From Acinetobacter piscicola (GTDB lineage: Bacteria; Pseudomonadota; Gammaproteobacteria; Pseudomonadales; Moraxellaceae), in assembly GCF_015218165.1 (NCBI RefSeq), contig NZ_CP048659.1:2046001-2110000 (forward strand): a DNA stretch of 64,000 nucleotides. The letters are read 5' to 3'. The translations under genes were made by a program, and so were the position numbers. The number at the start of each line of letters is the position of its first letter. The stretch's first letter is position 1. Shown here in pieces: positions 1-8,828 of the stretch. Below the pieces are notes generated by a model. That model saw only the letters and a program-made list of their open reading frames with translations, did no database searches and was not told the origin of the DNA.

Positions 1-442
1 ATGGATTTATACCCACTTTGGCTAATTTTTGTTGTGGCAATAAACCCGATGCATCCGTTTGAATTGTTGTATGTTGCAAAGGATAACATAACCCATCCTC
101 CGAACAGCCTTGCCATTGCACACGATATTCTTGATTAGGCTTAACATTAAGGGTTGTTGTCACTTGATGATAATGCACATTGGTTTTACCAAAGGTGGGG
201 TCATCTTTTTCTTTTCCCTGTGGTAATTTCAGTGCAAGCTCTTTTTGCGCTACACTGACTTTAAATTGGTCATGATATAAATAATAATGTGGTGCAACTT
301 GCCAATTCAGTTCAGCTTGTTGTTGTGAAATCGAGTGCGCCTGAAATTTAAACGCTTGATCTGGGGGTAAAAAATCCTCATTCGCAAAAATAGCTGTCGA
401 AGCTAAGCTCAGTACGACACCTGTTAAGGTTTTGATAAACAT
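1..442 (-). CDS. dsbD: Thiol:disulfide interchange protein DsbD, N-terminal part (cut by window edge)
   Basis: The minus-strand frame starts at ATG 442 and stays open to the window edge, giving about 147 residues. It begins with a signal peptide (MFIKTLTGVVLSLASTAIFA) followed by FLPPDQAFKF, a YYLYHDQFKV stretch, LPQGKEKDDPTFGK and QGCSEDGLCYP. These match the periplasmic alpha domain of DsbD, whose two cysteines (here in GCSEDGLCYP) exchange electrons with periplasmic partners such as DsbC. The transmembrane and thioredoxin domains would lie outside the window. It is divergent from the two-component system at 571. The family call rests on motif recall; the rest of the gene is not visible. 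Confidence 0.85.
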   Translation of the reverse strand, partial: MFIKTLTGVVLSLASTAIFANEDFLPPDQAFKFQAHSISQQQAELNWQVAPHYYLYHDQFKVSVAQKELALKLPQGKEKDDPTFGKTNVHYHQVTTTLNVKPNQEYRVQWQGCSEDGLCYPLQHTTIQTDASGLLPQQKLAKVGINP

Positions 443-490
443 ATCTATCAATCTAAATAATGTGACTGAATGCATTATCATCGAAAATGG

Positions 491-507
491 GTTAAGAGAA
501 CATTAAG
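491..507 (+). promoter_or_regulatory. PmrA/QseB-like tandem TTAAG box
   Basis: The sequence GTTAAG-AGAAC-ATTAAG places two TTAAG cores exactly 11 bp apart. This is the spacing of boxes bound by PmrA/QseB-type OmpR regulators (consensus YTTAAG-N5-YTTAAG). It sits between dsbD and the response-regulator gene, 64 bp before the regulator start, so autoregulation is the simplest reading. It could also act on dsbD. The motif is seen; its function is inferred. Confidence 0.55.
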
Positions 508-570
508 ACTTGTTTTTCTTTGTAAAATCTAGGGTCTATAGGCATTTTATCTACATAAAAAGGAACCTTC

Positions 571-1239
571 ATGTTTGTTGTCTTGGTCGAGGATGATCCA
601 TTTATTGCACAAAGTATTGTTGCGGCATTGGATTATTTAAATATTTCAATTGAACATGTCAGTACTGCTCAAGCAGCAGACTATTTTATTCGTAAAACTG
701 CGGTAGATTTATGTTTATTGGATTTGGGTTTACCCGACCAAGACGGTCTTGAGTTATTGTCAAATTGGCGTACAGATCAATTGCATGTCCCCGTTCTTGT
801 CCTCACCGCACGTAATCAAACTCAACAATGTGTTGAAGCATTAAATGCAGGTGCCGATGATTACTTGACCAAGCCTTTTGATTTAACCGAGCTAATTGCG
901 CGTATTCATGCATTAACACGGCGTCATCGTGGTTATTCATCAAATGTTTTAAGTATTGCGGATTTAGAAATTAATCAAGATACACAGCAAGCTTACTATC
1001 AACAACAAGTTTTGAGTCTATCACGTCGAGAATATAGCCTACTTGAAACTTTTATGCTCTACCCAAATCAGGTATTAAAAACAGAACAATTAATTGATAA
1101 AACTTATGGCTTCCAAGACAGCATTGAAAGTAATGCCATTAATGTACATATCCATCATTTAAGACAAAAAACCCATCCCGATTTGATTCAGACCGTGCGT
1201 GGTGTGGGCTATATTTTAAAAGTACCGACTGAACAATGA
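571..1239 (+). CDS. OmpR-family response regulator (QseB/PmrA/TctD-like)
   Basis: This is a 222-residue DNA-binding response regulator. The receiver domain (about 1-115) has the acidic pair in VEDDP, the phosphoacceptor Asp at about residue 51 (CLLDLGLPD) and the conserved Lys in YLTKPFD. A winged-helix domain follows (about 125-218), including SRREYSLLE and VRGVGYIL. An AAAAAGGAACC stretch lies just upstream of ATG 571. The gene overlaps the downstream kinase by 4 bp (ATGA), so the two are co-translated. The nearest subfamily is QseB/PmrA. No lipid A modification gene is adjacent, so the input signal cannot be inferred. Confidence 0.9.
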   Translation: MFVVLVEDDPFIAQSIVAALDYLNISIEHVSTAQAADYFIRKTAVDLCLLDLGLPDQDGLELLSNWRTDQLHVPVLVLTARNQTQQCVEALNAGADDYLTKPFDLTELIARIHALTRRHRGYSSNVLSIADLEINQDTQQAYYQQQVLSLSRREYSLLETFMLYPNQVLKTEQLIDKTYGFQDSIESNAINVHIHHLRQKTHPDLIQTVRGVGYILKVPTEQ

Positions 1240-2615
1240 GAAGCAAAGCCATGAAAAGTTATAGCTTAAAATGGCGTTTAGTGTCGACCTTATTAATGGT
1301 GTTTATTTTACTTTGGTCGCTGGTTTTTTGCTGGTTATACTATGATTTACAAAAACAATTACAACTGACCTTAGATGAACGTCTGTCAGCATCTGCACAC
1401 ATGGTTGCCCGTTTAATTCGTCATTTACCTGTGCATGATTTACCCAATGTTTTAGAATCTGTAAATGCTGAAAATGCCAATCCCAACTTAATTGCATGTG
1501 AAGTTTCATTTTTTAGTTCACATATTTCGACAGCGCAAAAAGTGATTGCACGCACCCAAGATGCACCAGATAACCTGAGTAACCAAAGTTCAGGCTTTAG
1601 CACATGGACACATCATGGCACTGAATGGCGCAGTTATACATTGAAAAAGGGACAGATTCAGGTTGTTTCTGCTGAAAAATTACAATTACGCTCGACGCTA
1701 TTAGCTCAAATCTTAAAGTCCGTGCTCATTCCTTTAATTTTTACCTTAATTTTATGTGTTTTTCTAATTTTATGGATTATCCGTGTGGAATTTCAGCCTT
1801 TAGATCAAATTGCACAACATGTCACGCAAAAAAAGCAAAGTTTATCTGAAGCAGCAAGTTATTTATCGGCATTAAAAACTCAAAATATTCCCACTGAAAT
1901 ACAGCCTTTTGTCGACAGTCTGATTGAACTGATTCACAATTTACACGAAAGTTTAGAAAATGAAAAAAGTTTTAGCGCTTTTGCAGCCCATGAGCTACGT
2001 AGTCCTTTAACATCGATCAAAACCAACGTGCAATTGAGTCTCTTGATGCTGCAACAATCTGGTCAACAGCAGTCTAAACTTGCACAAAATTTACAACAGG
2101 CTGATCATAGTATTCAACGTTATCAACAGCTCTTAGAACAATTACTGTTACTGAGTAAGACTGAATTACATCCTACACAATCGCACGAAAACACGCTGAT
2201 TGCAGACATACTTAAACAGGTCATTCAAGAATTAAGCCTAAAATATGCGCTTGAAAGCACCTATTTACACATCCAATGGAACACACTGACAAGCTTACAA
2301 TTGCCTGCCTCTAGCTTGCATATTATCTTAAAAAATTTGCTTGAAAATATTTATTTACATGCCCAATCCTATACTGTGATTGATATTTACATGCAGAATA
2401 ATCACTTGATTATTCAAGATAATGGTATCGGTTTAAATGATACAGAACTACAACTCTTAACCAAACGTTTTTGGCGTAAATCTGCACAAAATACAGGTTA
2501 TGGCTTAGGCTTAGCTTTAGTCAATGTGCTTTTAAATAAAAACGGCTATGCCATCCATTTTCAACATCATCAACCTCATGGCTTAAAAGTCATGATTTCA
2601 AAAATTGAAAATTAA
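1236..2615 (+). CDS. Sensor histidine kinase (QseC-like) paired with the upstream regulator
   Basis: This 459-residue inner-membrane kinase has a first membrane segment at about 15-33 and a periplasmic sensor region of about 120 residues. A second membrane segment lies at about 160-182, followed by a HAMP-like linker. The H box is FAAHELRSPLTS, the N box LLENIYLHA, and the G boxes DNGIGL and GYGLGLALV. The start at 1236 overlaps the regulator stop; an in-frame ATG at 1251 is an alternative. It should autophosphorylate at the H-box His and pass phosphate to Asp51 of the upstream regulator. The periplasmic domain shows no motif that names a ligand. Confidence 0.88.
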   Translation: MRSKAMKSYSLKWRLVSTLLMVFILLWSLVFCWLYYDLQKQLQLTLDERLSASAHMVARLIRHLPVHDLPNVLESVNAENANPNLIACEVSFFSSHISTAQKVIARTQDAPDNLSNQSSGFSTWTHHGTEWRSYTLKKGQIQVVSAEKLQLRSTLLAQILKSVLIPLIFTLILCVFLILWIIRVEFQPLDQIAQHVTQKKQSLSEAASYLSALKTQNIPTEIQPFVDSLIELIHNLHESLENEKSFSAFAAHELRSPLTSIKTNVQLSLLMLQQSGQQQSKLAQNLQQADHSIQRYQQLLEQLLLLSKTELHPTQSHENTLIADILKQVIQELSLKYALESTYLHIQWNTLTSLQLPASSLHIILKNLLENIYLHAQSYTVIDIYMQNNHLIIQDNGIGLNDTELQLLTKRFWRKSAQNTGYGLGLALVNVLLNKNGYAIHFQHHQPHGLKVMISKIEN

Positions 2616-2720
2616 GATGTCATATTTTGGCAGTATCGTCAGCAGATCATAAACAAAATAATTGCAGATGAATAATTGATCAAAAATATAATTTATAACT
2701 ATATTTTAAATACTTAAATT

Positions 2721-2747
2721 AAAAATAAATCCACAAATTCTGTGGAT
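2721..2747 (-). terminator. Probable intrinsic terminator of the minus-strand EamA gene
   Basis: ATCCACA and TGTGGAT form a 7-bp stem around AATTC. Read on the minus strand the hairpin is followed by a T-rich tail (TTATTTTT). It lies about 70 bp past the stop of the gene ending at 2814, and just past the end of the convergent kinase gene. Confidence 0.5.
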
Positions 2748-2813
2748 ATATCTTGGGATAAGATTTAAATTTTATCATTGATGACGGCATTTGCCATTTT
2801 CAAGTATAAAATT

Positions 2814-3701
2814 TTAAGCCCAAATTACCAAAATTGCAGCAATGACCACTAAAAAAAGTCCTATATGCTCCTTTTTGGCTAATTTTTCTTTAAAGAAATA
2901 CACTGAAATCAACAGGCTAAATAAGATTTCAATCTGTCCCAATGTTTTCACAATTGCGACAGATTGCATGCTCATCGCCGTAAACCACCCCAAAGAAGCT
3001 AAAAAACTACAGACACTCACTTTAAATGTGAGTCCAATTTTTTGCCACATCGCAAGCAATGTTTTTCGACTAAAGACAATCAAAAACAACAACATAGACA
3101 AACACTGAAAACCAATAATACTGAGCAATACCCATGCTGCCCGATGTAAGTATGGCAAATTCGTCAACTCCAAACTGGCTTCACGAACGAGCAATGAAGT
3201 AATGGCAAAACACAATCCACTGCCTATACCTATGGTCAAAGTTTGTAATGAAATCGCTTGTTTTTGTTTGCCATTACTCAGTAAAAATACAGCAATTCCC
3301 CCCAACATAACACCAAACCAGCCCAATACAGTTAACTTTTCATGTAAAACTGCTACAGCAATCATCGCTGCTAAAATGGCTTCGCTTTTGGCTAAACCAA
3401 CCCCAATCGCATAATTTTTTTGCTTAAATAACCTTACCATCAATGCAGTGGCAGCAATTTGGCTCATACCTGCAATGATGACATATAGCCAATAACGAGA
3501 GGTAAATTCAACGTGTGTGCTTAGAGGTTGTTGTAGATATAAAATAAAAATATAGACAATCGCAAACGGTAAACCAAAAATAAAACGTGCTAAAGTCACG
3601 CCATAGACATCAACCGTGAGGCTCAATTGCTTTTGAAAAGCATTGCGCCATGCCTGCATAAAGGCAGCCATAACTGTAAAAAAAATCCAAAATGATGTCA
3701 T
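2814..3701 (-). CDS. EamA/DMT-family transporter
   Basis: A 295-residue protein of about ten hydrophobic segments, arranged as two five-helix EamA repeats (about 1-140 and 150-295). The helix-rich pattern with ALMVRLFKQKNYAIGVGLAKSEA in repeat 1 and IVKTLGQIEILFSLLISVYFFKEKL in repeat 2 is typical of drug/metabolite exporters. The substrate cannot be told. Its upstream region carries an IS1-family element that ends 87 bp before the start codon. The element may have displaced or supplied a promoter. Confidence 0.85.
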   Translation of the reverse strand: MTSFWIFFTVMAAFMQAWRNAFQKQLSLTVDVYGVTLARFIFGLPFAIVYIFILYLQQPLSTHVEFTSRYWLYVIIAGMSQIAATALMVRLFKQKNYAIGVGLAKSEAILAAMIAVAVLHEKLTVLGWFGVMLGGIAVFLLSNGKQKQAISLQTLTIGIGSGLCFAITSLLVREASLELTNLPYLHRAAWVLLSIIGFQCLSMLLFLIVFSRKTLLAMWQKIGLTFKVSVCSFLASLGWFTAMSMQSVAIVKTLGQIEILFSLLISVYFFKEKLAKKEHIGLFLVVIAAILVIWA

Positions 3702-3787
3702 AAGCGGTAACTTTAAACATAAAATTCAAAACAGGCTTGAATATACACCTTTCAATTTAAAAAATATGATTTTACAGTTAAATTTTC

Positions 3788-4575
3788 GGTGGTGTTTCAA
3801 AAAGTATGCTGAAACAAAGCAGGTTGAATTTTGATAAAATAGAGAAATGCGAATAACTCTAGAAATCAAATGTCCAACCTGCCTCAGTGACAGTATAAAG
3901 AAAAATGGCATCAAAGTAGATGGGAAACAAAACTATCAGTGCAAAGACTGTAAACGTCAGTTTATTGGTGACCATGCTCTGAGCTATCTAGGATGTCATT
4001 CAGGCATTACTCGAAAAATATTACAGTTGATGGTCAGAGGTAGTGGTATACGAGATATCGCTGAAGTTGAGCGAATCAGTATCGGTAAAGTTTTACGTAC
4101 TTTAACCGAATCGACCTACCAAATTCAGCCTAAACAAAGTCATTATGAGTCTCTTGAAGTTGATGAGTTTTGGACTTTTGTGGGAAATAAAAATAATAAA
4201 CAATGGCTTATTTACGCCTACCATCGAGAAACAGGTGAGATTGTTGCTTATGTTTGGGGTAAAAGAGACTTAGCTACAGTTCAACGATTGAAGGCAAAGC
4301 TTAAACAATTAGGTATTCACTACACCCGAATTGCAAGTGATCATTGGGACAGTTTCATAACTGCTTTTAAAAACTGCAAGCAAAGTATTGGTAAATTTTT
4401 TACTGTAGGTATTGAAGGTAATAATTGCAAAATAAGGCATCGAATTAGGCGCGGTTTTAGAAGGAGTTGTAATTTTTCAAAAAAGATTGAAAACCATTTT
4501 AAAGCTTTCGACTTAACCTTTTTTTACATCAATAATGGCTTCATTTAATGTCAGCATACTTTTTGAAACACCACC
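3788..4575 (+). mobile_element. IS1-family insertion sequence, intact
   Basis: The element is about 788 bp and bounded by 25-bp perfect inverted repeats (3788-3812 and 4551-4575, starting GGTGGTGTTTCAAAAAG). The 8-mer AAATTTTC occurs directly before it (3780-3787) and after it (4577-4584, one base past the repeat). This fits an 8-9 bp target duplication. It lies in the divergent spacer between two EamA transporter genes and breaks neither. The intact repeats, duplication and open frame suggest recent insertion. Confidence 0.93.
3847..4548 (+). CDS. IS1-family transposase, single-frame form
   Basis: This is a 233-residue transposase in one frame, unlike classical IS1, where InsA and InsB are joined by a frameshift. 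The N-terminus has a zinc ribbon (CPTCLS... CKDCKRQF) and then a helix-turn-helix region (GSGIRDIAEVERISIGKVLRTL). The DDE domain begins at LEVDEFWTFVG, with a second Asp in ASDHWDSF. The C-terminus (RRGFRRSCNFSKKIENHFKA) is the conserved IS1 tail. It should catalyse cut and joining at the 25-bp terminal repeats. Confidence 0.93.
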   Translation: MRITLEIKCPTCLSDSIKKNGIKVDGKQNYQCKDCKRQFIGDHALSYLGCHSGITRKILQLMVRGSGIRDIAEVERISIGKVLRTLTESTYQIQPKQSHYESLEVDEFWTFVGNKNNKQWLIYAYHRETGEIVAYVWGKRDLATVQRLKAKLKQLGIHYTRIASDHWDSFITAFKNCKQSIGKFFTVGIEGNNCKIRHRIRRGFRRSCNFSKKIENHFKAFDLTFFYINNGFI

Positions 4576-4796
4576 AAAATTTTCTTTATTTTCCAAGCAT
4601 TAAAATTTTTCGTATTTTCCTATCACATGGTCAGTTTATTTTGCTTGGTTTAGTTTTTACCAAACATTCAAATAAACCATTTAAAAGCCGTTTTCAATCT
4701 TAAAATCCGTCCTCTAATTAAATCAAAAAACACTATACTATGCACATCCACTTCTGACCCTAAAACAGCCTATTTCCTAGGCAAAGCAGTCTTGTC

Positions 4797-5723
4797 ATGT
4801 CAAAAAATCTTGCTACGCTTCTTGGCTTTAGTGCTATTTTGCTTTGGTCTTCTTTGGTTGGATTATTAAAAAAACTGAGTAGTCTATTAGGTGCCGATTA
4901 TGCTGTGACCCTGATGTATAGTTTAAGTGCGGTCATCTTATTACTGATATTTAGAATTCCAAATTTAAGAGTCATTCCCAAAAAATATTTGATTTGTGCA
5001 TCTTTATTATTCTTAGTCTACGAGTTGTGCTTTTCTTATGCGATTGCACTGGCGCAAACGCCACAGCAAGCCATTGAAATTAGTTTGGTGAATTATTTAT
5101 GGCCAAGCCTCACCGTAGTCATGCTGATCATTTTTAAAGAATTAAAATTTAGCCTTTTTGTGGTACTGGGCTTAATGGTGAGTATGAGTGGCATCATCTT
5201 GATTCAAACAGGCAATAACCAATTTTCGTTATCTCTACTCATCTCGCATTTCATGTCAAATCCATTAAGTTATATTTTAGCTTTCATCGGCGCGACTTTA
5301 TGGGCAATTTATTGTGTAATCACCCGAAAATATAGCCAAGGACATAATCCTATTTCCTTGTATTTCATCATGATCACTGTAGTTTTATGGACAAAATTAC
5401 TCATGGCACATCCATTTGAGACATTGCCAAGTCTTGATCTAACAGTGCTTCCCTATTTATTTGCTGTTGGTTTTGCAACTGCTTTGGGCTATGCGGCATG
5501 GAATATTGGTATTATCAAAGGAAATATCACGTTTTTGGTCACACTTTCTTATTTTAGCCCTATTTTTTCAACTTTATTTTCCATGCTTATTTTACAAACA
5601 GCATTATCCATCGAATTTTGGCACGGTGTATGTCTCGTTACCTTAGGTTCACTGATCTGTTGGATTTCAACGAGTTGGGAACACATTAAACCACGGATTC
5701 AACGCTTTAAAATGCAATTCTAA
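4797..5723 (+). CDS. yddG: Aromatic amino acid exporter YddG (DMT family)
   Basis: A 308-residue DMT transporter with about ten membrane segments. LLWSSLVGLLK near the N-terminus, AIEISLVNYLWPSLTV, NPLSYILAFIGATLWAIYCVITRKY and GYAAWNIGIIKGNIT closely follow E. coli YddG, an exporter of aromatic amino acids. The Shine-Dalgarno is poor, so translation may be weak. It is followed by a strong terminator at 5781. The IS1 element sits 222 bp upstream. The family call is firm; the substrate is carried over from YddG. Confidence 0.85.
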   Translation: MSKNLATLLGFSAILLWSSLVGLLKKLSSLLGADYAVTLMYSLSAVILLLIFRIPNLRVIPKKYLICASLLFLVYELCFSYAIALAQTPQQAIEISLVNYLWPSLTVVMLIIFKELKFSLFVVLGLMVSMSGIILIQTGNNQFSLSLLISHFMSNPLSYILAFIGATLWAIYCVITRKYSQGHNPISLYFIMITVVLWTKLLMAHPFETLPSLDLTVLPYLFAVGFATALGYAAWNIGIIKGNITFLVTLSYFSPIFSTLFSMLILQTALSIEFWHGVCLVTLGSLICWISTSWEHIKPRIQRFKMQF

Positions 5724-5780
5724 TTTTGCCAACATGGTATATCGTACAGTAGAACAATATTCAGTATAAATGACATGTAG

Positions 5781-5824
5781 ATATAACAGATACGCTTTAT
5801 TTGACTCATCTGTTATATTTTTTT
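5781..5824 (+). terminator. Intrinsic terminator after yddG
   Basis: ATATAACAGAT and ATCTGTTATAT form an 11-bp perfect stem with a 16-nt loop, followed by a run of T residues. It lies 58 bp past the yddG stop. Confidence 0.75.
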
Positions 5825-5899
5825 AGTACAGTTCTGTTTCTAGTGATTTGTTTTCATCTTTTTCATACTATATTTATAGATTGAAATGAGATCACACCG

Positions 5900-6061
5900 A
5901 TGAAGCAAGATCATGATTCAAAAAAAGTACCACAATACGCAGACAGCTCTATTTCAGATAAAGTATTTAAGCGTATGATTATTTGGTTTTTTATTTACTG
6001 CGCATTATTTTGTATCGGTGTTATTTTGACAGTCGGTGCAGACCATGCATATTTAAATTAA
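5900..6061 (+). CDS. Small single-pass membrane protein, 53 aa
   Basis: ATG 5900 to TAA 6059-6061 encodes 53 residues: a polar N-terminus (MKQDHDSKKVPQYADSS) and one hydrophobic segment (about 30-47, MIIWFFIYCALFCIGVILTV). It ends 14 bp before the MocR-type gene, in the same direction, so the two may be co-transcribed. No function can be assigned. The clear amphipathic-plus-membrane layout and the tight spacing are the reasons to treat it as real. Confidence 0.55.
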   Translation: MKQDHDSKKVPQYADSSISDKVFKRMIIWFFIYCALFCIGVILTVGADHAYLN

Positions 6062-6075
6062 TATTTTGAGAATTT

Positions 6076-7485
6076 ATGTATAAAGCTGACCAGTTAGCAC
6101 AACATCTTCGACAGCTCATTGAAAATGGCACGTTAAAACCCAACGAAAAACTGCCGTCCTTACGGGATCAGGTACAACGTTCGGGTTTTAGCTTAATGAC
6201 CGTGATGAATGCTTATCAAGCCTTAGAAGCACAAGGGTTAATTTATTCAAAAGCAAAATCTGGTTATTTTGTGAATGATTATTTAAATGAAAAATCACAA
6301 AATTCTCAAACTATTGTCTCAATCAATCATCAAATTGAAATTAACTCTCTGATTTTTAAATATCTGAAATCAATTCAACCTTCGACCAATTTAGGTTTAG
6401 GTTCAGCATTTCCATCATCAGAATTGGTCTATTCACAAAAATTAACCCAAATTATGGGGCAACTTTCTCGCGCTAAACAGAGTTATTTGCGTGTTGATAG
6501 TTTTCCTCCAGGCAATATTGAGCTGAGAAATATCATTGCACAGCGCTATAGCCTGCATGGCATTGCGACTCAAGCCGATGATTTGGTCATTACGTCAGGT
6601 TGTTTGGAGGCACTCAATTTGGCGCTGGCTGCCGTTGCACAAGCCGGTGACTATATTGTTTTACAAGAAACGATATTTTACGGCGCTTGGCAAGCCGCTG
6701 AAAGATTGGGATTAAAAGTCATTACGGTGCCTGAACACCCTCGTCTGGGCATTGATTTAGATGCATTTGAACATATTTTAAAAAACTACCCGATTAAAGT
6801 ATGTTGGTTAATGCTCAATAGTCATAACCCGATCGGGTTTACTGCAAACAATGAAACCAAGCAAAAAATTGCTGAACTTTTACACCAATATCAAGTGTAT
6901 TTGATCGAAGATGATGTCTATGAAGAATTGTATTTTGGTCAAAAAAAGCCACTTTCAGTCAAACATTTTGATCAGCATAATTGGGTTTTACATTGTTCTT
7001 CTTTTTCTAAAACTTTGGGGACTAACTTTCGAGTAGGTTGGGTACATGCAGGTAAATTTTCAAATAAAATTCAACACTTACAACTCATGAGCACCATTTC
7101 AACCAATTCACTTCTACAAAATGCCTTAGTTGAGTTTTTACAACATCACCATTATGAAAAACATTTGCGTCAACTAAGACGCAACCTAGAACGAAATAAG
7201 AAACAAATGTTTCATTACCTTGAAAAAAACTTACCTGAGCAATGTCAAATTTTTTCCTATGCGAGCGGATTTTTCCTTTGGATCAAACTCCCTATTTTTG
7301 TGAATAGCATGGATATTTATCACGATCTTATTCAACAAAATATAGATGTCACACCCAGCCAACTGTTTAATATGTTGAGTTCTCAGCAACATTATTTGCG
7401 TTTAAATTGTTCTTTTACATGGACAACAGACATTCAGCATGGTTTAGATTGTTTAATTGAGCGTATCCAAGATAAAATTCAATAG
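6076..7485 (+). CDS. MocR-type regulator (GntR wHTH fused to aminotransferase fold)
   Basis: This 469-residue protein has an N-terminal GntR winged helix (about 1-68, LPSLRDQVQRSGFSLMTVMNAYQALEAQGLI) and a C-terminal fold-type-I aminotransferase domain. The PLP-binding lysine is in HCSSFSKTLGTNFRVGW, and NSHNPIGF and LIEDDVYEELYF are also present. MocR proteins use the PLP domain as a ligand sensor more often than as an enzyme. Its target may be the adjacent small protein or yddG, as is common for MocR genes next to exporters. That link is inference. Confidence 0.87.
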   Translation: MYKADQLAQHLRQLIENGTLKPNEKLPSLRDQVQRSGFSLMTVMNAYQALEAQGLIYSKAKSGYFVNDYLNEKSQNSQTIVSINHQIEINSLIFKYLKSIQPSTNLGLGSAFPSSELVYSQKLTQIMGQLSRAKQSYLRVDSFPPGNIELRNIIAQRYSLHGIATQADDLVITSGCLEALNLALAAVAQAGDYIVLQETIFYGAWQAAERLGLKVITVPEHPRLGIDLDAFEHILKNYPIKVCWLMLNSHNPIGFTANNETKQKIAELLHQYQVYLIEDDVYEELYFGQKKPLSVKHFDQHNWVLHCSSFSKTLGTNFRVGWVHAGKFSNKIQHLQLMSTISTNSLLQNALVEFLQHHHYEKHLRQLRRNLERNKKQMFHYLEKNLPEQCQIFSYASGFFLWIKLPIFVNSMDIYHDLIQQNIDVTPSQLFNMLSSQQHYLRLNCSFTWTTDIQHGLDCLIERIQDKIQ

Positions 7486-7525
7486 ATTAAAAATCACAAA
7501 ATCATGGATACACAAGAGATAAATC

Positions 7526-7551
7526 TAAATCCTAGAATATTCTAGGATTTA
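7526..7551. terminator. Bidirectional hairpin between convergent genes
   Basis: A 26-bp perfect palindrome with half-site TAAATCCTAGAAT lies between the MocR gene and the convergent sulfur operon. It overlaps the stop codon of the latter. A hairpin with A/T flanks on both sides suits a shared terminator. Confidence 0.6.
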
Positions 7552-8411
7552 AAATAATTGAAGGGAATTTTCAAGTAACGGATTCCGTTACTTTCGGCTT
7601 TAGGAAAATGCCCTGCCACCATATTGATTTGAATCGCAGGTAAGATCAGCTTGGGCATACTTAAGGTTGCATCACGTTGTTCACGCATCTGCACAAAATC
7701 TGCTTTTTCAATGCCAATATGCACATGAATATTCTTTAATTTCTGTGCTTTCACCGTACTCTGACATTGATATTCTGTACGTGTTTTAGGCAAATAATCA
7801 TGACATAAAAATATACGGAAATGTTCAGGTAATGCAAATATTTTCTGTATGGAATCATAAAGTTGTGATGCACTTCCTTTAGGAAAATCACAACGTGCTG
7901 TACCATAGTCATGCATAAATAATGTATCACCAACAAATACACAATCTTCAATCACATAGCTTAAACATGCAGGTGTGTGTCCGGGGGTGGCAATGCTATA
8001 AGCCTCTAATTGCCCAATTTTAAATTTCTCGCCTGCTTCAAATAAATAATCAAAAGCAACATTAAAATGTGCAGTATTTTCAAAATGATAAATGTCAGCA
8101 AAAGTTTTCTGTACTTCACTGATTTTTTCACTCATTGCAACTTGCCCACCTAATTTTTCTTTTAAATATTGCGAGGCAGTCAGATGATCGGCATGTACAT
8201 GGGTCTCTAAAATCCATTGAACTTTCAAATCATTGGCTTGAACGTAAGCAATAATGAAATCTGCATGTGTAGTAGTGGTACTCGCTGAAGCTGAGTCATA
8301 ATCTAGAACACTGTCGATGATGGCACATTGTGAAGTGATGGGATCAGAAACAACATAGCTGAAAGTATTTGTATTTTCATCAAAGAAATCTTGTATCACA
8401 ATGTTTTGCAT
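7542..8411 (-). CDS. MBL-fold persulfide dioxygenase (ETHE1/BLH-like)
   Basis: A 289-residue metallo-beta-lactamase-fold protein with metal ligands in THVHADHLTAS, TPGHTPACLSYV, FVGDTLF and FLCHDYLP. This is the layout of glutathione-persulfide dioxygenases, which oxidise persulfide sulfur to sulfite. The start was set at ATG 8411: GGAG lies 8 nt upstream, and the codon follows the YeeE stop by 1 bp. The longer frame would run back into YeeE. It is the last gene of a three-gene sulfur operon with two YeeE/YedE membrane subunits. No rhodanese domain is fused to it. Confidence 0.85.
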   Translation of the reverse strand: MQNIVIQDFFDENTNTFSYVVSDPITSQCAIIDSVLDYDSASASTTTTHADFIIAYVQANDLKVQWILETHVHADHLTASQYLKEKLGGQVAMSEKISEVQKTFADIYHFENTAHFNVAFDYLFEAGEKFKIGQLEAYSIATPGHTPACLSYVIEDCVFVGDTLFMHDYGTARCDFPKGSASQLYDSIQKIFALPEHFRIFLCHDYLPKTRTEYQCQSTVKAQKLKNIHVHIGIEKADFVQMREQRDATLSMPKLILPAIQINMVAGHFPKAESNGIRYLKIPFNYFKS

Positions 8412-8412
8412 A

Positions 8413-8826
8413 TTATTTTGCTCCATCAAATTTACGATACAACCACACACCAAAGAACATCGCGGCAATGAAATAAATGGCTTGATAATACCCTAAACCA
8501 ATTAAAGTAAATGCGGGTGCTGGACAAATTCCTGCAATTCCCCAACCTGTACCAAAAATCAATGCGCCAATACATAAACGTTTATCAATTTGTGTTGATG
8601 TTGGCAATTCAATTTTTTCATGAAAGAGCGTTACAGGTTTACGGATCGCTTTTTGAAATGGAATAAATGCCACACAAATTGCACCAATCATGACAAACAT
8701 GAGGCTTGCATTCCATTCACCGAACAAGTCTAAAAAGCTCAGCACATTTTCGGGGTTTGCCATGCCTGACCACATTAAACCAATAGAAAATAAGCTACCA
8801 AAAATAAAAGCGAGAATATTTTTCAT
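8413..8826 (-). CDS. YeeE/YedE-family sulfur transporter subunit (second half)
   Basis: A 137-residue membrane protein with about four hydrophobic segments. FGTGWGIAGICPAPAFTLIGLG carries the Gly-x-Gly and Cys-Pro-Ala motif of the YeeE/YedE family (DUF6691 type). The start is ATG 8826, placed 2 bp after the stop of the upstream partner. A longer frame to 8955 overlaps that partner and is not needed. Together the two halves form the equivalent of one long YeeE protein. They probably move a thiosulfate or sulfane-sulfur species for the dioxygenase downstream. Confidence 0.82.
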   Translation of the reverse strand: MKNILAFIFGSLFSIGLMWSGMANPENVLSFLDLFGEWNASLMFVMIGAICVAFIPFQKAIRKPVTLFHEKIELPTSTQIDKRLCIGALIFGTGWGIAGICPAPAFTLIGLGYYQAIYFIAAMFFGVWLYRKFDGAK

Positions 8827-8828
8827 GT

